In this document: piece by piece, positions 17,995 to 27,758 of the stretch
Layout: every line of letters starts with the position of its first letter
Position numbering within the stretch: the stretch's first letter is position 1
NCBI RefSeq assembly: GCF_900103875.1
Contig: NZ_LT629705.1
Coordinates: 5,155,001-5,219,000, forward strand
Reading direction: 5' to 3'
Origin: Pseudomonas arsenicoxydans
GTDB lineage: Bacteria; Pseudomonadota; Gammaproteobacteria; Pseudomonadales; Pseudomonadaceae
Length of the DNA stretch: 64,000 nt
Made by a program: the position numbers and the translations under genes
Notes under the pieces: model-generated
What the model was told of the DNA's origin: nothing
The model's input: the letters and a program-made list of their open reading frames with translations, nothing else
Databases searched by the model: none

Positions 17995-19050
17995 TCAGGA
18001 ATGTGACGGGAAGTACGGCAGCACGTACTCGCCAAGTTCATCGAGGATTTCGCCATAGGGTTGACGGCTGACCTTGGGGTTGAGCGCGATATGCGAGACG
18101 CCGGCAGATTGCGCTTGCTCCAGGTAATTGCGCAGGCCGTTGCGCCCCGCCCGGAAGCCGCCCTGGATGCGTTGGAACGGCTGATCCGGGTTGGTGCTGA
18201 GGTCCAGATAACCACCCAGGCCCAACGGTTTGAAGGCGTTGCGGTTCTCTGCCTCCTGCACGGTGGCGTGCCAACTCTCGCCCAACGATGCCAACCGCTC
18301 TGGGCTTTGGACGCCGGCAAGATAGCCATCGAGGTGCTGAGCCAACCATTCAATGCTCTGTTGCGCCTGGCCGACAGCAATTGAGGGAACGCGGCCATAC
18401 GGCGCTTTCGGCACCAGATCGAGGTTGCCCGGCGAGCCACCGAATCGCTCGGAACGGAAACGGGGAAAACTCTGCTCGATCAGGGTTCGAAACACCGAAA
18501 AAGCATCACGGTAGCGATCGCCACGGGATTCATAATCGATGCCCAGCATCGGGTAATCGCTGTATCGATCGCCCGAGGAAAGGCCCAACACCAGGCGACC
18601 TTCACTGAGTTGATCGAGGGACGTCGCTTGCTTGGCCAGGTACATCGGATCACGGGTCGGCAGCACAATACCCGTGGTGCCCAGGACGATGCTGCGAGTG
18701 GCGGCGGCCAGGTAGCCGATGTAGACCAGTGGCTCAAAGATCTGCGCCACATCGCCATACTCCGGGTCGTAGAAAGGTATGTCGCGCATCCATAACGCAC
18801 CAACGCCAAGCGCTTCGGCGCGTTGCGCCATCTCTACGTGATCACGCATGGTCGGAGCCGGTCGGCCCGGGTGGGTTTCGAGGGGCAAAATCAGGCCAAT
18901 CGTCAGCGCCTCCGGTTTAAACAAGCGTTGAAACCCGGGATGACGCTCAAGCGAAGGATGGGCGGTCGGCAAAGTGGCTGGTTGAGCGGGTGACGAGAAG
19001 TGTGTGGCGGTAGTCATGATGGCAGTCCCGTGAGTGACGATGACTGACAT
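17995..19050 (-). CDS. LLM-class flavin-dependent oxidoreductase
   Basis: The 351-residue bacterial luciferase-like enzyme has GLILPLETHPGRPAPTMRDHVEMAQRAEALGVGALWMRD-type strands (residues about 51-90), VLGTTGIVLPTRDPMYLAKQA and LVLGLSSGDRYSDYPMLG. It looks like the small TIGR03571-type group. The start at 19050 follows GAGGATTCAATAAAT; ATG 19017 is also plausible. It forms an operon with the ene-reductase and lies beside a LysR gene of the same orientation. Substrate unknown. Confidence 0.82.
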   Translation of the reverse strand: MSVIVTHGTAIMTTATHFSSPAQPATLPTAHPSLERHPGFQRLFKPEALTIGLILPLETHPGRPAPTMRDHVEMAQRAEALGVGALWMRDIPFYDPEYGDVAQIFEPLVYIGYLAAATRSIVLGTTGIVLPTRDPMYLAKQATSLDQLSEGRLVLGLSSGDRYSDYPMLGIDYESRGDRYRDAFSVFRTLIEQSFPRFRSERFGGSPGNLDLVPKAPYGRVPSIAVGQAQQSIEWLAQHLDGYLAGVQSPERLASLGESWHATVQEAENRNAFKPLGLGGYLDLSTNPDQPFQRIQGGFRAGRNGLRNYLEQAQSAGVSHIALNPKVSRQPYGEILDELGEYVLPYFPSHS

Positions 19051-19122
19051 ATTTATTGAATCCTCAGGCTGGATAAACAGCAGTTCACGACCCTGACACG
19101 GTCCGCTGATTCCCCAATAGCG

Positions 19123-20034
19123 TTACCTTTCCCAAGGCACTCCCGCCTCCCAACGCTCAATCAACAGATCAATGAACTGGCGAACGCGGGGGGACAGGTG
19201 ACGCTTGCTGGTGTAGACGATTCGGATGGGGTCGGGAGGTGCGCGATAGGGTTTCAGCACTTCCACCAACGTGCCGTCGCGCAGGTCGTTGCCGGTAATG
19301 TAGGTCGGCAGGTGAATCAGGCCGATGCCTGTCAGCGCTGCTTCTCGCGTGGCTTCGGAACTGTCGATGTTCAGTCGCCCTGGCTGTTCGTATAGATGAA
19401 GGCCGGCAGGTGTCTGGTAACGCCAGACGGTCGGCTGCTCGCCATTGAATAGAGCGATGGTGTCATGCCCGGCAAGATCAGCGGGCGTTTGCGGCACTCC
19501 GCGCTGGGCCAGATAGGCAGGCGAGGCACACGTCGCAAACTGCTGCCAAGCCACGGTACGGGTGAATAATTGTGAGTCATCGTTGGGCGTACCGATTCGA
19601 ACGGCGATGTCGATGCCCTCTTCGATCAGATCAACAAAGCGATCGGTAAACCAGACATCCGCCCGCAGTTCAGGCCACTGTTTCAGATAAGCGCCCAGAA
19701 TCGGCAGAATGTGGCGCTGACCAAAGGACAAGGGCGCAGTGAGTTTAAAGGTCCCGGTTGGTCTTCCACGGCGCAAGGCCATGGTCGCTTCCACTTCATC
19801 CAGATCTTCGAGAATCTGCCGCCAGCGCTCATAGGCCACCTGCCCCTCGTCAGTCAGACTCAGTTTGCGCGTCGTGCGATTGAGCAGTCGTGCGCCCATC
19901 CGGCTTTCCAGGCGAACTATACTTTTCCCCACTGCCGATCGGGTCAGGCCGAGCGAGGCCGCCGCAGCGGTGAAGCTTCCAGCCTTCACGGCACAGACAA
20001 ATGCGGCGATGTCACCAAATCGGTTGGCTTCCAT
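19123..20034 (-). CDS. LysR-family transcriptional regulator
   Basis: The 303-residue protein has the N-terminal HTH (FGDIAAFVCAVKAGSFTAAAASLGLTRSAVGKSIVRLE, about 6-44) and the LysR substrate domain (GTFKLTAPLSFGQRHILP...VGTP). ATG 20034 was chosen over 20103 because it fits the family start and has GGAG upstream. It is divergent from the 20123 cupin and upstream of the LLM/OYE pair; either may be its target. Confidence 0.85.
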   Translation of the reverse strand: MEANRFGDIAAFVCAVKAGSFTAAAASLGLTRSAVGKSIVRLESRMGARLLNRTTRKLSLTDEGQVAYERWRQILEDLDEVEATMALRRGRPTGTFKLTAPLSFGQRHILPILGAYLKQWPELRADVWFTDRFVDLIEEGIDIAVRIGTPNDDSQLFTRTVAWQQFATCASPAYLAQRGVPQTPADLAGHDTIALFNGEQPTVWRYQTPAGLHLYEQPGRLNIDSSEATREAALTGIGLIHLPTYITGNDLRDGTLVEVLKPYRAPPDPIRIVYTSKRHLSPRVRQFIDLLIERWEAGVPWER

Positions 20035-20122
20035 GGGTAGCTTTACTCCAGAACATTCAGAGAGTGTATGCGGAGCATAAAGCCCCCTGCGTTTCCTTTT
20101 CATTCATCAACAGGACTGGACC

Positions 20123-20533
20123 ATGATCCTCAAGCGCGCAGGCTCGCAGCCATCGATAAAAGCCCCTGAAGCGTACTTCACCGGCACCGTCCGCATGGAC
20201 CCAATCAACACCCCTCCTGAACCGGCCCGAGCGTCCATCGTCAGCGTCACCTTTGAACCCGGTGCTCGTAGCGCCTGGCACACTCATCCGCTGGGTCAGA
20301 CGCTGATTGTCACCGCAGGCTGCGGTTGGACGCAGTGTGAAGGCGAACCAATCGTAGAAATTCGTGCCGGCGATGTCATCTGGTGCCCACCGGGTCACAA
20401 ACACTGGCACGGCGCGAGCGCCACCACCGCCATGACCCATATTGGGGTCCAGGAAGCGCTGGACGGTGTGAGTGTCGTCTGGATGGAAAAAGTCACTGAC
20501 GAGGAATATAACGTCGGCCCGACTGGCGAATGA
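20123..20533 (+). CDS. Cupin protein, (R)-mandelonitrile lyase-like
   Basis: The 136-residue single-domain cupin has the metal site [15 protein letters not shown], the [16 protein letters not shown] motif and the C-terminal [13 protein letters not shown] typical of proteins annotated as (R)-mandelonitrile lyase-like cupins, often paired with carboxymuconolactone decarboxylases or LysR-controlled reductases. It is divergent from lysR with about 88 bp between. True substrate unknown. Confidence 0.8.
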   Translation: MILKRAGSQPSIKAPEAYFTGTVRMDPINTPPEPARASIVSVTFEPGARSAWHTHPLGQTLIVTAGCGWTQCEGEPIVEIRAGDVIWCPPGHKHWHGASATTAMTHIGVQEALDGVSVVWMEKVTDEEYNVGPTGE

Positions 20534-20659
20534 TTTGACCTGTTGAGTGAACCTGCCAGTTGAAACTCAATGGATTCAGGGGAAAAGCGCGGCGTGGTAT
20601 TTCGGCACAGGTGCCTCATTCCACGCCACTCCATTCCTACGTTTTGCGGCACCCCGCAA

Positions 20660-21601
20660 TCAAGCGGCGGCAAGGCCTCCGTCAATAAAATAGATCGCCA
20701 CAGAAAACGTCACGATCGACAGCACAGTGCTGACCAGAATGGAGGTCGCGGCTTCACTTTGATAGGCGCCGGTCTGGTTCGCGAACATCGCCGGGATCGT
20801 CGCCGATGGAAGTGCGCAAAGCAGGATCATCTGCTGTGCGTACAGGCCACGAGTGCCCAGCAGGACCGTCGCGCCGAACATCAGCACAGGGTGAATGAAC
20901 AGCTTGAGCCCAAGGTTGCCCCAGACCTCACCGGACATTTTCAGTTTTTCCGACGACATAATCAGGCCCAGGCACAGCAGGGATACGCCAGGCGTCGCCT
21001 TGCCGAGAAGAGTGAGGGACTCGGCAGCAAGCGGCGGCAACTTGACCTGCAGCACGGAAAGCAGAATCCCCAACGCCGGCGCCCACATCAGCGGACGGCG
21101 TACCGCCCCTGAAAGGCTGGACACGAACGCCTGGCCGCCACTGGCCTTTCCATCGGCGATGGTGAGCAACATGGTCGTCAGCGGAATCATTACCAGGCTC
21201 GCGACCAGGTTCAGCACCAGCACCGAGTAAATGCTGCCCGCGCCGAACATTGCGCCCAGGATCGGGATGCCCATGAAGGCAGCGTCTGGATAACCGTTCA
21301 CGAAACCCTTGAGCGTTGCCACCTTGAGATTGCGGGAGCTGAACCAGCCGATCGCCAGCGCCATCGTGTACATGCCCATGATGCCGATGAAAGTCGCCAC
21401 GATGAACTTGAAGTCGAAGAGCTGCTCACGGGGCGTGCTCGCCATCCCGACGAATAGCAACGCCGGGAATATCCAGCCAAGCACCAGCCGACTGATCAGC
21501 AGGCTGTCCGAATGGGTAAGTCGTCCACGCTTGCCGGCGATGTAGCCCAGCGCGATCACAAAGGCGACGGGTAAAATCGGTCCTACGATCCTGTCTAACA
21601 T
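20660..21601 (-). CDS. AEC-family transporter
   Basis: The 313-residue membrane protein begins ILPVAFVIALGYIAGKRG and ends with SEAATSILVSTVLSIVTFSVAIYFI, typical of the auxin efflux carrier family, with about ten membrane helices and a central polar break. ATG 21601 follows GAGGATTGATGAC. It lies just downstream of an enolase-superfamily gene and probably carries its organic acid substrate or product. Confidence 0.83.
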   Translation of the reverse strand: MLDRIVGPILPVAFVIALGYIAGKRGRLTHSDSLLISRLVLGWIFPALLFVGMASTPREQLFDFKFIVATFIGIMGMYTMALAIGWFSSRNLKVATLKGFVNGYPDAAFMGIPILGAMFGAGSIYSVLVLNLVASLVMIPLTTMLLTIADGKASGGQAFVSSLSGAVRRPLMWAPALGILLSVLQVKLPPLAAESLTLLGKATPGVSLLCLGLIMSSEKLKMSGEVWGNLGLKLFIHPVLMFGATVLLGTRGLYAQQMILLCALPSATIPAMFANQTGAYQSEAATSILVSTVLSIVTFSVAIYFIDGGLAAA

Positions 21602-21705
21602 GTCATCAATCCTCGTATTTGTTTTTATCAAGAATGTCGTCATGACTGATCGAGGCCGACACCTCGGCTTCGATCAACACTGCAATGAACAAGCGGCTTT
21701 TGGGG

Positions 21706-22812
21706 TCAAGGTTTGAAGCGGTAGTCCCGAATCACGTCCGGGTCCGGCTCGATGCCGAGCCCCGGTCCTTGCGGTACGTCGATGCGGCCGTTACGCGGAA
21801 TGATGGCGTCGCCATAGAGTTGCGCTTCGAGATCGAAGTAACGCCATTCGACCAGTGACTTGGCGCCGCCCAGGGCCGCACTTCCATGCACCGCCGCCAG
21901 CAGGCCGGGACCGTCATAAAAGGCGTGGACCATCACGGTGACGCCATGGGCGTTGGCCAGCGCATAGACTTTTTGCAATTCGGTGATGCCGCCCATTTTG
22001 GCGGGGCTCGGCTGGACGAAATCCACAGCGCCGGCCTCAAGCAGATGCTGGAAGTCCATGAGCGTCGAGGCATTCTCGCCAGCTGCCACCGGAATTCCGC
22101 CGTGCGCGCGCACCCTTGCCAGCCCCGAATAGTCTTCCGGTGGCCACACCGGTTCTTCGATCCAGCGCAGGTTCAACGGGCGAAGTTTCTCGGTCATGTC
22201 CAGCGCTTCGCGCACCGTCCATGGAGCGTTGACGTCGAGGGTGATTTCCACGCCAGGACCGGCGGCCTCACACGCCGCGCGGATGACGTCGATGTCCACC
22301 TCGTGCAGCTTGAGGTGACGGAAACCGCTGTTAACCGCGCGCTGCACATTGACGCGGATGAGTTCGGGGTCGGCATAACGGATCAGGCTTGCATACGCCG
22401 CAAGAGACGTCGCCTCACTGCCACCCAGCAACTGGTAGATCGGTTTTTCGGCGGCTTTGCCGGCGATATCCCACAGCGCAATGTCTATCGCCGAGAGACC
22501 ATAGATAAACGCGCCGCTGCGACCGAAAACGTGAAATTTCTTCTGCAGATCGCCCTGTAACTTTTCCCGTCGGGTGACATCGCTGCCGATCAGTTCAGGC
22601 GCAAGGATCGTGTCGATCACCACTTTGACCGCCGGGATCGCAGTGAAGCCGAAGGTTTCGCCCCAGCCAACGATACCGTCGTCGGTGGTGATCTTGACCA
22701 CGAGAGAATCGACCATTTGCAGGTCTTTCGGCCCCCAGACCCCGCCGGCCGATCGGCCACCGGTGGTGAAGGGAATACGAAGCGGAATGGTTTCAATGCT
22801 GGCAATTTTCAT
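21706..22812 (-). CDS. Mandelate racemase/muconate lactonizing enzyme family dehydratase
   Basis: The 368-residue protein has the enolase-superfamily capping domain and barrel. Metal ligands are visible in TLDVNAPW (Asp), RWIEEPV (Glu) and VAAGENAS (Glu), with HLKLHEVD at the second-strand base position and VMVHAFYDGPG near the C-terminus. The family dehydrates or racemises sugar acids, hydroxyprolines and related acids; I cannot assign the substrate. ATG 22812 fits the family start (MKIASIETIPLRIP). It forms a cluster with the AEC carrier and the divergent GntR. Confidence 0.84.
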   Translation of the reverse strand: MKIASIETIPLRIPFTTGGRSAGGVWGPKDLQMVDSLVVKITTDDGIVGWGETFGFTAIPAVKVVIDTILAPELIGSDVTRREKLQGDLQKKFHVFGRSGAFIYGLSAIDIALWDIAGKAAEKPIYQLLGGSEATSLAAYASLIRYADPELIRVNVQRAVNSGFRHLKLHEVDIDVIRAACEAAGPGVEITLDVNAPWTVREALDMTEKLRPLNLRWIEEPVWPPEDYSGLARVRAHGGIPVAAGENASTLMDFQHLLEAGAVDFVQPSPAKMGGITELQKVYALANAHGVTVMVHAFYDGPGLLAAVHGSAALGGAKSLVEWRYFDLEAQLYGDAIIPRNGRIDVPQGPGLGIEPDPDVIRDYRFKP

Positions 22813-22875
22813 AAGACTGCGCCTCAAGCGGGTTGCGAAGCTGGCACAGCGATTTTTGGAATTCGCCCGTGTCAG

Positions 22876-22914
22876 GTTGAGGACAACGTACATGACGTTC
22901 TGTTGTCCTTCAAC
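22876..22914. promoter_or_regulatory. Inverted repeat, possible GntR operator
   Basis: GTTGAGGACAAC (22876-22887) and GTTGTCCTTCAAC (22902-22914) are inverted with one extra base. The element lies 64 bp upstream of the dehydratase start in the divergent region shared with the FadR-type regulator. Confidence 0.4.
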
Positions 22915-23074
22915 TGAACAACTGAGTGATTTCGATAGATCTCGATCTAAATTCCTACCATGTCATTGTTTTTATTGGTTTTTATATTTTATGCGCTTAA
23001 CGAAATTCAGTTTTAACTGTCAGGAACAAGTCTTCTGATGTAGATTAAGCAGACAAGTGAGGGGATGAAAAAGA

Positions 23075-23809
23075 ATGAGTGAAATGAATGTGCAACCCGT
23101 AACCCGACGACCTCATCTGGCCGAGCACATCGCCCGCTCGCTGAGCGACGAGATCGCTTCCGGACGGCTGCGACCGGGTGACCGCTTGCCCACCGAACAG
23201 TTTCTCTCGCAGAACTTCGGCGTCAGCCGCAACGTGGTGCGTGAAGGCATCGCCACGCTGCGGGCGCAGGGGCTGATTCAGTCACGCCAGGGTGTAGGTG
23301 TCTTCGTCTCCGAACCCCCGCAATCGTCGGAGCCTTTGGCTCCGCGCGCGAGTGCGCCGATGCTGGACGGCGACAACACCATCCGAAACATGTTTGAAGT
23401 GCGGGCCGTCCTGGAAAGCCAGGCCGCCGCCCTCACCGCTTCGCACATGACCCCCGCCAAGCTGAAAATCATTCAAGCCGCGGTCCTGCGCATGCAATAC
23501 GAAGGCGAGCCGACCCTGGAAACCGTCAATGCCGACCTCGATTTTCACCGGGCCGTGGCAGCCGCGTCGGGCAACGATTATCTGGAGACGATGATTCGCA
23601 CGGTGCTCGAACCGATGCGCGCGCTGATCACGATGACCTTCGCGCGGCGAGGCCCGGTGTTCAGCAACATTCCGCATGCGGCTCGCGGAGAACATGAACA
23701 GCTCGTACAAGCGTTCATCGATCGCAATGCGGCGGCGGCACGCCAGATCATGGGAGAACATATCGTCAACGCAGCCTCACGATTCGGCTACGAGATCAAC
23801 TTTTTCTGA
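23075..23809 (+). CDS. GntR-family regulator, FadR/FCD subfamily
   Basis: The 244-residue protein has a GntR winged helix (LAEHIARSLSDEIASGRLRPGDRLPTE; FGVSRNVVREGIATLRAQGLI) and an all-helical FCD effector domain (MFEVRAVLESQAAALTA; DLDFHRAVAAASGNDYL) with histidines that may bind metal. GAGGGGATGAAAAAGA precedes the ATG. It is divergent from the enolase-family gene, its likely target. Confidence 0.87.
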   Translation: MSEMNVQPVTRRPHLAEHIARSLSDEIASGRLRPGDRLPTEQFLSQNFGVSRNVVREGIATLRAQGLIQSRQGVGVFVSEPPQSSEPLAPRASAPMLDGDNTIRNMFEVRAVLESQAAALTASHMTPAKLKIIQAAVLRMQYEGEPTLETVNADLDFHRAVAAASGNDYLETMIRTVLEPMRALITMTFARRGPVFSNIPHAARGEHEQLVQAFIDRNAAAARQIMGEHIVNAASRFGYEINFF

Positions 23810-24022
23810 CAGAGGGTGCAGCAACGCTCTTGTCTCGTTGTTCTACAAGACGGGCAAGTTGTTCCTTCGGCCATGCGAGCATGGCGAGTTGGCTGACAAA
23901 ATCGTCAACTGCTCGCTGCGGCCTCAACCAGGCCAGCTACCCTTATGCGATAGGAAGCTTGGGAACACGTTCAAACCAAAGTATCTGAGCAACTTACCCT
24001 GACCTGAAAAGGTAGGTCGTCC

Positions 24023-25231
24023 ATGTATCAGAACTTAGCCTTGCTTGCCGCCTTCCTCCTGGCCTACAGCATATTTGCCGGGAGATTCGAGTCACGCCTG
24101 CTTAATGGTCCGCTGATGTTCATGCTGGCGGGATTGATTCTGGGCCCGGCGGTGCTGGGCGTTCTGCAACTTCGGATTGGCAAGGAAGGCCTGAAAATCC
24201 TGGCTGAACTGACCCTGGCGATTGTTTTGTTCAGCGATGCGGCTAAAGCCGACCTCAAGGTGTTACGGGCACACGAAGGATTGCCACTGCGTTTGTTATT
24301 GATCGGTCTTCCACTGACCATCCTGAGTGGTTGGCTGGCGGGTATCTGGTTGTTTCCACAAGTTCCTTTATTGGAACTGGCCATCCTGGCAACCCTCCTG
24401 GCGCCCACTGACGCAGCGCTGGGCAATGCGGTTGTAAGCAACCCCAAGGTTCCAGCGCCGGTGCGTGAAGGTTTGAACGTGGAGAGCGGGCTCAATGATG
24501 GTATCTGTGTTCCGGTACTGTTGATGTTCCTGGCACTGCTGGTGGAAGAGCAAACGCGGTCTCCTCTCTCGCTGGCATCGGAGCTGTTTATTGAAGAACT
24601 GGGCATCGGCGCATTGGTGGGTATCACCATGACTCTCATCGCCTGGCTGTTGCAGCGTTACTCCGCAAAACACCGCTGGCAAGCACCCTTGTGGTCACAA
24701 TTGACCCTGCCCGGGCTGGCGATTCTATGCTTCGCCACAGCGCAAGCCCTGGGCGGCAGCGGCTTTATCGCTTCCTTCGTCGGGGGGTTGCTTGCGGGCT
24801 ATTTGTTTACCGAGCAAAAGCACCATCTGCTCGAGGCCGGCGAAGAAATCGCCAGCTTGTTATCGGTCATTACCTGGATCGTATTTGGCGCACTGGTGAT
24901 CCCCTGGGCCTGGGAAAGTATCACCCTGAACATGTGGATTTACGCGGTGCTCAGCTTGACCGCAATCCGCATCCTGCCTGTATTAATCAGCCTGACGGGA
25001 ACCCGCTTCGACGGCGAAACCCGTCTGTTCATCGGCTGGTTCGGACCGCGAGGACTGGCCAGCATCGTCTTCGCCGTGATAATCCTGGACTACCCACTGA
25101 ACGCCAGTCGTACGCTGATTGCGACCGCTGCCTGTACCGTTTTACTCAGCGTGCTGCTGCATGGTTTAAGTGCCAATCCGTGGGTTGCACGACTGGCTGA
25201 CAAGACGAAAAAAGGGACGGATATAGTTTAA
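24023..25231 (+). CDS. Cation:proton antiporter (CPA1/NhaP-like)
   Basis: The 402-residue protein has about twelve membrane helices, an FASRLLNGP-like start, LAPTDAALGNAVV and the antiport-site region GLNVESGLNDGICVPVLL, and the late GWFGPRGLASIVFAVIIL motif. It should exchange Na+ or K+ for protons. It is short, with no cytoplasmic regulatory tail. A strong terminator overlaps its stop codon. Confidence 0.85.
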   Translation: MYQNLALLAAFLLAYSIFAGRFESRLLNGPLMFMLAGLILGPAVLGVLQLRIGKEGLKILAELTLAIVLFSDAAKADLKVLRAHEGLPLRLLLIGLPLTILSGWLAGIWLFPQVPLLELAILATLLAPTDAALGNAVVSNPKVPAPVREGLNVESGLNDGICVPVLLMFLALLVEEQTRSPLSLASELFIEELGIGALVGITMTLIAWLLQRYSAKHRWQAPLWSQLTLPGLAILCFATAQALGGSGFIASFVGGLLAGYLFTEQKHHLLEAGEEIASLLSVITWIVFGALVIPWAWESITLNMWIYAVLSLTAIRILPVLISLTGTRFDGETRLFIGWFGPRGLASIVFAVIILDYPLNASRTLIATAACTVLLSVLLHGLSANPWVARLADKTKKGTDIV

Positions 25232-25259
25232 GAAAACTATAAATCCATCCCCTTTTTTT
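25211..25259 (+). terminator. Rho-independent terminator after the antiporter
   Basis: GGGACGGAT-ATAGTTT pairs with AAACTAT-AA-ATCCATCCCC around an AAGA loop and is followed by a run of T. The antiporter stop codon (25229-25231) lies inside the stem-loop. Confidence 0.8.
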
Positions 25260-25294
25260 CATGCTTTCAGGATGCCGCCCTCAAGCGGAAGGCA

Positions 25295-25618
25295 TCAACT
25301 ACGACCCACGGAACCTGTGACCGGTAAATTACCCAGCAACTTGAGCCCCGTACTTTTTACGAAAGCGTCATAGTCCATCGGTCGCTCGATTCGAGTTTCT
25401 GCGTTGGGTAATACATAAGCCCAGGCGCGCTTGGACGATACGTCGTAAACCAGCTTGAACAGACGGGTCGGCACCCAGACCTTGTTGTCGCCAATGGTGG
25501 TGTGACCCGAGTCAAAGAGCGGCCCGGTAAACACAAAAACATCGCCATCGGCGCGCTTGGCAAACTTCCTGACATCGGATTCGACCTTGCTCCAGGCCAC
25601 TTTACCCCGATACACATA
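25295..25618 (-). pseudogene. DNA/RNA non-specific endonuclease, C-terminal remnant
   Basis: About 107 codons read like the C-terminal part of an endonuclease G/NUC1-type nuclease (RGKVAWSKVESDVRKFAKRADGDVFVFTGPLFDSG; VWVPTRLFKLVYD). The N-terminal half with the signal peptide and catalytic DRGH is absent; AT-rich, unrelated sequence begins at about 25620. It is therefore a truncated copy, not expected to be active. Confidence 0.7.
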
Positions 25619-25969
25619 CTAAGTATTAATATTCAATAGTTTAGAGGAGTATCTCAACTAATATGTATACTCATAAGAATTCTTCAGATTCTTGTCAGTG
25701 CAGAGTGTTTCTTAGATCCAGAACAGATCGCGCGACGCGCGGCCACCGTAAACATGAGTCCCCCACGGTACCTCAACAGAACGCTACGTTTGAAAATGGC
25801 CAAGCCACTGGTTCCACTCAAAGAGTTGATTTAAATCAATGAGCACTTTACCGCCTTCATTACATTGAAAATGTTCAAGTAGTGCTTTCCAGAGAAAGCG
25901 CGTACGGGGGGTTAATTAACTTTTTCATTCAAGGCTGGGATCGCCTATCTCTGCAATGGGAGGCTCCTC
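25619..25969. other. AT-rich intergenic region at the truncation
   Basis: About 350 bp with no gene. The sequence becomes AT-rich just beyond the broken nuclease and carries an ANR/FNR-type box at 25826. Confidence 0.6.
25826..25839 (+). promoter_or_regulatory. ANR/FNR box
   Basis: TTGATTTAAATCAA is a perfect TTGAT-N4-ATCAA site, 130 bp upstream of the rhodanese. ANR activates genes at low oxygen in Pseudomonas. The sequence is perfect, but position relative to a promoter was not established. Confidence 0.65.
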
Positions 25970-26830
25970 ATGCACAAGAGAGTTCTCGTTTCGCCCTCCG
26001 AACTGGACGAAATGTTCAAGCGTGAGCCCGTCGTGCTCATCGACACCCGAGATGCGGCGAGTTACGCCGAGGCCCACCTGCCGGGCGCGGTAAATATCCA
26101 TGAGATATTCACCTACTTGGCCACCACCACGCCCGAGGGCCTGACCGCATTGCACAATGTATTCGCCCAGGCGTTCGCGAAGGCAGGCTTGTCTGGCAGG
26201 GAGGTGGCGCTCGTATATGAGCAGTCCATGACCACTGGCTTTGGGCAGTCCTGCAGGGGTTATGTGCTACTCCGCTATCTCGGCTACCCTCGCGACAAGA
26301 TCAAGATTCTGCATGGCGGCTACAGCGCCTGGCGCAACGCAGGACTTCCCAGTACCAGTGAAGCTTCCACGCCTGCCCCTGCCACTTTTCCTTCTGCCAA
26401 TGGAGAACGCAGCCTCTTCGTCAACCTCGACGAAATGAAGCGGATAGTTGCCACCCCCAACATAGTGAAACTCGACGTACGGGACGTTGATGAATGGATC
26501 GGCGAAAGCTCATCGCCCTATGGAAAAGATTTCTGCCCGCGCAAGGGCCGCATACCTGGCTCCGTCTGGCTGGAGTGGTACCGGATGATGAAGCCGACCT
26601 CTCAGGGACCGATGTTCAAGTCACCCAGCGAGATTCTCGCGGAGTGCGCTACGGTCGGAATCGGCCCCGATACACCTGTGGTCGTGTTTTGCTTCAAAGG
26701 CGCACGTGCTTCCAATACTTTTGTGGCATTGGAAGAAGCCGGAATCAGGAACGTTCGCCTTTACCTCGGGTCCTGGAACGAATGGTCCCGAGACTTGACG
26801 TTACCCATTGAGGAAGGCCTTCCCTATTAG
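25970..26830 (+). CDS. Sulfurtransferase with two rhodanese domains
   Basis: The 286-residue protein has a catalytically degenerate N-terminal rhodanese domain (VVLIDTRDAASYAEAHLPGAVNIHE; no active Cys) and an active C-terminal domain with Cys241 in VVVFCFKGARASNTF. It would move sulfane sulfur from thiosulfate or persulfides to an acceptor. GGGAGGCTCCTC precedes the ATG. It stands ahead of the thiosulfate dehydrogenase genes and the sulfide cluster, supporting a role in sulfur oxidation. Confidence 0.85.
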   Translation: MHKRVLVSPSELDEMFKREPVVLIDTRDAASYAEAHLPGAVNIHEIFTYLATTTPEGLTALHNVFAQAFAKAGLSGREVALVYEQSMTTGFGQSCRGYVLLRYLGYPRDKIKILHGGYSAWRNAGLPSTSEASTPAPATFPSANGERSLFVNLDEMKRIVATPNIVKLDVRDVDEWIGESSSPYGKDFCPRKGRIPGSVWLEWYRMMKPTSQGPMFKSPSEILAECATVGIGPDTPVVVFCFKGARASNTFVALEEAGIRNVRLYLGSWNEWSRDLTLPIEEGLPY

Positions 26831-27112
26831 AAATACTTGCTGCCAGCGGGACCTCCAAAAATGCCTGTTGACGCCGACGCAGAATTGACCCGGTTGCCGA
26901 GATGTCTCTGATTTAGCCTGTTCCTCGCGAACCATTACCTTTGCTGAATTTGTGTAGATTTGGAGGTGGGTCAGTCTTGTGTCAGCACGTGATTAATTCG
27001 GCGTTTGCGTCAACACGTCACGGCAAAAAAGAAGTCAGAAGATACGCCTACGTTACGGCTAACCTAATTATTCAAAACTCCTGTTATAAAAAAATAACAA
27101 TGAGGCTAGTCA

Positions 27113-27748
27113 ATGGAAATCTCGCGATGGGCATTAGTTTGTATTTTATCCGGTGCATTGACGACACCCGCTTTTGCAGCGGACGCTCAAAAAATCTTCT
27201 CCCAAGGAGGGTCTAATCCAGGAGCCATAGCCTGCTCAACCTGTCATGGTGCGGACGGTTTAGGCATGCCTTCGGCGGGTTTTCCAAGGGTTGCAGGCCT
27301 GCCTGCTGATTACCTGACGAAGCAAATCTCTGATTTCCGCTCAGGCACTAGAGGCAATCCAATCATGCAGCCAATCGCTCAGGCATTGAGCGAAGACGAG
27401 GCAAAAGCCCTCGCAGTGATGCTCGCCAAGATGCCAAGTCCAGCGGTAAAACCAGTGAATCGCGCGCACGCAGCAAAAGGCCCCGGAGAAATCCTGGCCT
27501 TGAGAGGCGCATGGGATCGAAATATTCCCGAGTGCGTAGCTTGTCATGGTCCAAGTGGCATCGGTGTCGGTGCCAACTTTCCGCCGCTCTCCGGCCAGTC
27601 GGCTCAGTACCTCAAATCACAACTGAATGCCTGGCGGCAGCAAACTCGAAAAAATGATCAAGACGATCTCATGGGCCACATTGCGCGCTCACTCACCGAT
27701 ACCGAGGTCGAGGCTGTTTCCCAATATTTTGCTGATCTCAGTAAATAG
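27113..27748 (+). CDS. tsdB: Di-haem cytochrome c, TsdB-like electron acceptor
   Basis: The 211-residue precursor has a signal peptide (ALVCILSGALTTPAFA) and two CxxCH haem sites (CSTCHG, CVACHG) in two cytochrome c4-like repeats. It lies 10 bp before a TsdA-like gene. In P. stutzeri, TsdB is such a di-haem partner, encoded immediately before TsdA and taking its electrons. GAGG lies 7 bases before the ATG. Confidence 0.72.
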   Translation: MEISRWALVCILSGALTTPAFAADAQKIFSQGGSNPGAIACSTCHGADGLGMPSAGFPRVAGLPADYLTKQISDFRSGTRGNPIMQPIAQALSEDEAKALAVMLAKMPSPAVKPVNRAHAAKGPGEILALRGAWDRNIPECVACHGPSGIGVGANFPPLSGQSAQYLKSQLNAWRQQTRKNDQDDLMGHIARSLTDTEVEAVSQYFADLSK

Positions 27749-27758
27749 AGGCCTGGCC